From contig OX388305.1 of NCBI GenBank assembly GCA_947579605.1, positions 35,663,542 to 35,727,541 of the forward strand: a stretch of 64,000 nucleotides of DNA. The letters run 5' to 3'. How positions within the stretch are numbered: the first letter of the stretch is position 1; each line of letters begins with the position of its first letter. Position numbers and translations under genes: made by a program. Positions 61,564-64,000 of this stretch are shown here, piece by piece. Source of the stretch: Athripsodes cinereus (lineage: Eukaryota; Arthropoda; Insecta; Trichoptera; Leptoceridae). The notes under the pieces were generated by a model, which saw only the letters and a list, made by a program, of their open reading frames with translations, made no database searches and was not told the origin of the DNA.

Positions 61564-62320
61564 ATGATTCAATTGGTAGGTTTTATAAGTGTCCTAAATT
61601 TGAAACTGTGTAACTTAGGAAATAGGTATGATTTTATTATAAAATATGTTTTGTGTTTGTTAACAGATAGCGGTAACATTTTTGATGGCGGCGGTGTCTG
61701 CAGTACCATCGGATTATCCTAACCATCTTCAACATATCACCATTCCTGATTATCATCCCATGCTGCAGTTTTTGGGACAGCACGTTGATTTACCTCATAT
61801 TCCTACTAAAGTGGTTCGCATAACTAAAACCGTGGCTATCAAAGTGCCCGTGCCATATCCTGTGAAAGTGCCACATCATGTACCTTATCCAGTACCAGTT
61901 AACAAACCCTACCCAGTCCCTGTAACGAAAATCGTCAAAGTTCCCGAGCCTGTACCTGTGCCTATTCATTCTGGAGGAGGTCATGGGGGATCATCAGTCG
62001 GATATGGAGCAGCAAGTGGACATGGTTATGGAGATTCACAACAAGGATATGCTGGAGATTATAACAACCAGGGCAACTTTGATACAGGATCATATCAAGG
62101 ATATGGAGGAGTCTCTGATAATCACGGCGGGTATTTAGAATCTCAGCAATACAGTGAATCTAATCACGTGAATACTCCAGTGGCCTATAGTGGAAGTTCT
62201 GATTATGATCATTCCCAAGGAGCAGCTGTACAACACCAGGCATCAGCAGCTCCTTCAGGATCAGCTGGTTATTATCAGAATTATCAAGTACAGGATGCAT
62301 CAGGCCTGCAGACTCATTAA
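61564..62320 (+). CDS. Secreted VPYPV/Gly-rich cuticle-type protein
   Basis: Likely extracellular cuticle or structural protein. Exon 1 (61564-61575, MIQL) and exon 2 (61668-62320) follow the usual insect cuticle layout, with the signal peptide split by the first intron (61576-61667). Exon 2 gives ...LMAAVSAVPSDYP, then a Pro/Val tract with VPYPV and VPVP repeats (KVPVPYPVKVPHHVPYPVPV), then a Gly/Tyr/Ser/Gln-rich tail of low complexity. No Rebers-Riddiford chitin-binding motif is seen. Oddity: joined literally, exon 1 reads MIQLIAVTF and then TGA; one extra T in the run at 61680-61683 would restore a good signal peptide. The coding frame from 61682 to the stop is intact. Confidence 0.8.
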
Positions 62321-62617
62321 CGCTAACAATATCCTTCCATAGTGCAACCGTAAGAGCTTATAGTATTATTAAGTAGGTAATTAGGCATTACATTGAGATT
62401 GTTGGTTATTTGAGGATACATTCATTACTATGCTTCTCTCGGTAGCTGTCCGAGCGTCAAACTCTGTGATAATTATTTCATCAATCTACTTTCTGCAATC
62501 ATCAAGATCCTCATACATTATTACATTCATCATCATCTTTTACATCAGTCATTGAACTTAAAAATATTACTTGTGTAAATTCATAATTATGTATTATGTT
62601 TTGAAAACCACGAGTAG
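62321..62617 (+). other. 3' flank of the cuticle-type gene
   Basis: AT-rich probable untranslated region. No further gene seen. Confidence 0.5.
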
Positions 62618-62855
62618 AGGCAGCCGGTGTGGTACAAAGGTAACGCTCTTGTCTTTGAGTCGTGGCTGGGGCAAAATGAAGAATGGCTTTTTTCAAATTG
62701 TCCCGGGTCCACGTGCTAGATGTTTATGTTTTTAGTCCATTGTGTAATTGTGTATCGTCGTATTGATACTCATACAATATTCAAATCTACTCGTAGTTTG
62801 AAACTAGCTCGATCTGTGTGAATTTTGTCTATGCATATTAATATATTGTTATGTT
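62618..62855 (+). mobile_element. tRNA-derived SINE, second copy
   Basis: A-box-like TGGTACAAAGG in GCCGGTGTGGTACAAAGG, body GGGGCAAAATGAAGAATGG, and the shared 3' part GCTCGATCTGTGTGAATT. The B-box part is partly deleted compared with the copy at 25387-25625. Confidence 0.8.
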
Positions 62856-62861
62856 AATATG

Positions 62862-63080
62862 ATAGTTGGCCAAAAAGAGCACAGTTCTTCCGTCCGCAGG
62901 GGTTCCGTCGGCCCGGGCGTCCCTCTTTCACAATACACCGTTCCTATGACAACGATATCAGAGCGCAAGGAATGTCGTGGAAAGAGATGACGCAGTTGGC
63001 ACAGAGACGCTCTGAATGGAGGAGGCTGGTTTCTGCCCTGTGCTCCCAAGAGGAGCGTTGAGGGCGATGATGATGATGAT
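62862..63080 (+). mobile_element. LINE 3' end, family C
   Basis: Near-copy of 20435-20680 (GATAGTTGGCCAAAA..., GTCCGCAGGGGTTCCGTCGG, TCACAATACACCGTTCCT), ending in a GAT/ATG triplet tail. It directly follows the SINE. Confidence 0.85.
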
Positions 63081-64000
63081 GATGTTAATATAACTGCCCT
63101 TTTTTTATACCTACCTATATTCTGCACAATTGATTTCTTTTCCAATCAATATCTTTGTCCAAGTTGAAATCAATTTATTTCCTTTTACTAACTATTACTT
63201 AATAATATCTTTTGCGTAGACAATTAGGTATAGTTGTATTGTGTATAGTATTGCTTGTAATTGAAGCATGACTGTTGTATAAAATAAGACGATAATATTT
63301 TATACAAAACGTTGTTATTAATAATGTTATGTTTGTTAAAAAATCGTTTTTATTGTTAAATATTGTTTTGTACTTTTTGTAAATAAAAATGTGAAAGGTA
63401 TATAAGTGAAGTTTTGTATTAAACTGTGGAGTGTAGATGGACAAAATCTAAATAGATAGGTATACACAGAGAGTAGGTGTATTGGTACCTCACTTTTAAG
63501 ATCATAAGATACCTACACCTAATATCAAGACACAATCAAAATAGAATAATAAAAACTCTTATGATGTCGGTGAATGAACTATGATATAACCGCGCTCTTA
63601 TATTGGAGGTTTAATTTGATAGTCAAATTGTATATTAGGTATTTGTTTTGCTCTGGATTGATATAAGAATATTATAGAGTAAGTATCTACAGATTTTCAA
63701 ATAGGTATATCTGAATAAAATATCGATGGCTTAGAGCACAGATGTTGTAAATGCAGTTTTCATAGTTTTGAGATAATCAAAGATGAAAGTTTGTAGATGC
63801 CATAACATTTAGTACCTACTTACCACATATAGTTTTTGTTAAATATCTCGTCAATGACACTGAGTTTCGCAACAATATTCCTAGGGAACATACTTCAGAT
63901 GATATAAATATGCATTATACGCGAAATAAATAAAACTAATTTGTATTCTACTATTTGTTTATTTGACGAGAGAGACGTCTTTCGCCTTATTAGGACACTG
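63081..64000. other. Right edge of the window
   Basis: AT-rich non-coding sequence with TAGGTA/TACCTA words. I see no supported gene. Confidence 0.5.

Noticed and set aside
61790..61984. 64-codon minus-strand frame
   Set aside because: Antisense of the VPYPV repeats of the cuticle-type gene.

Overview
The window is nuclear DNA of an insect. It is AT-rich, its genes are split by spliceosomal introns, and it holds many retroelement and DNA-transposon remnants. I cannot fix the order from sequence alone; a hemipteran or another insect with a TE-rich genome would fit. Exon boundaries were read by eye. For every multi-exon gene except the cuticle-type gene the exon phases add up exactly.

Layout. 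1-18420 (+): 3' part of a kismet/CHD7-9 chromatin remodeler, 12 exons and about 3,810 residues in the window, open at the left edge. An intronless cilia/flagella coiled-coil gene of the CFAP263/CFAP184 type (6448-7557, -) sits inside its second intron. 19260-31300: TE-rich tract with LINE ends (including a C-terminal piece of an R4-like element with a restriction-like endonuclease), a tRNA-derived SINE, Harbinger-like and hAT-like remnants, GACCCG-rich repeats, and a lone first exon of the ribosome-assembly factor KRR1. 31375-35063 (+): peroxiredoxin-6. 35341-37850 (-): N-terminal methyltransferase NTMT1, convergent with the peroxiredoxin. 39038-53497 (+): carnitine O-acetyltransferase ending in SKL, divergent from NTMT1. 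57226-58672 (-): ARPC5 (Arp2/3 p16), whose first intron carries textbook U12-type AT-AC signals. 61564-62320 (+): a secreted proline/valine- and glycine-rich cuticle-type protein behind a TATA box.

Most striking non-genic object: a probably recent, non-coding LTR retrotransposon of about 8.5 kb at 43138-51642 in a CRAT intron. It has two 2,554-bp LTRs at a constant 5,951-bp offset, an AGAT target duplication, and PBS and PPT in minus-strand orientation, but no gag/pol. It looks like a LARD, a large retrotransposon derivative. Other well-bounded insertions are a 665-bp piggyBac-type MITE with TTAA ends, a 489-bp hAT-type MITE with GCGGAT arrays and an exact 8-bp duplication, and seven copies of one 5'-truncated LINE end, three with visible target duplications.

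The genes are ordinary housekeeping and structural genes with no operon-like link. What they share is heavy intron colonisation by mobile elements that leaves the exons intact.
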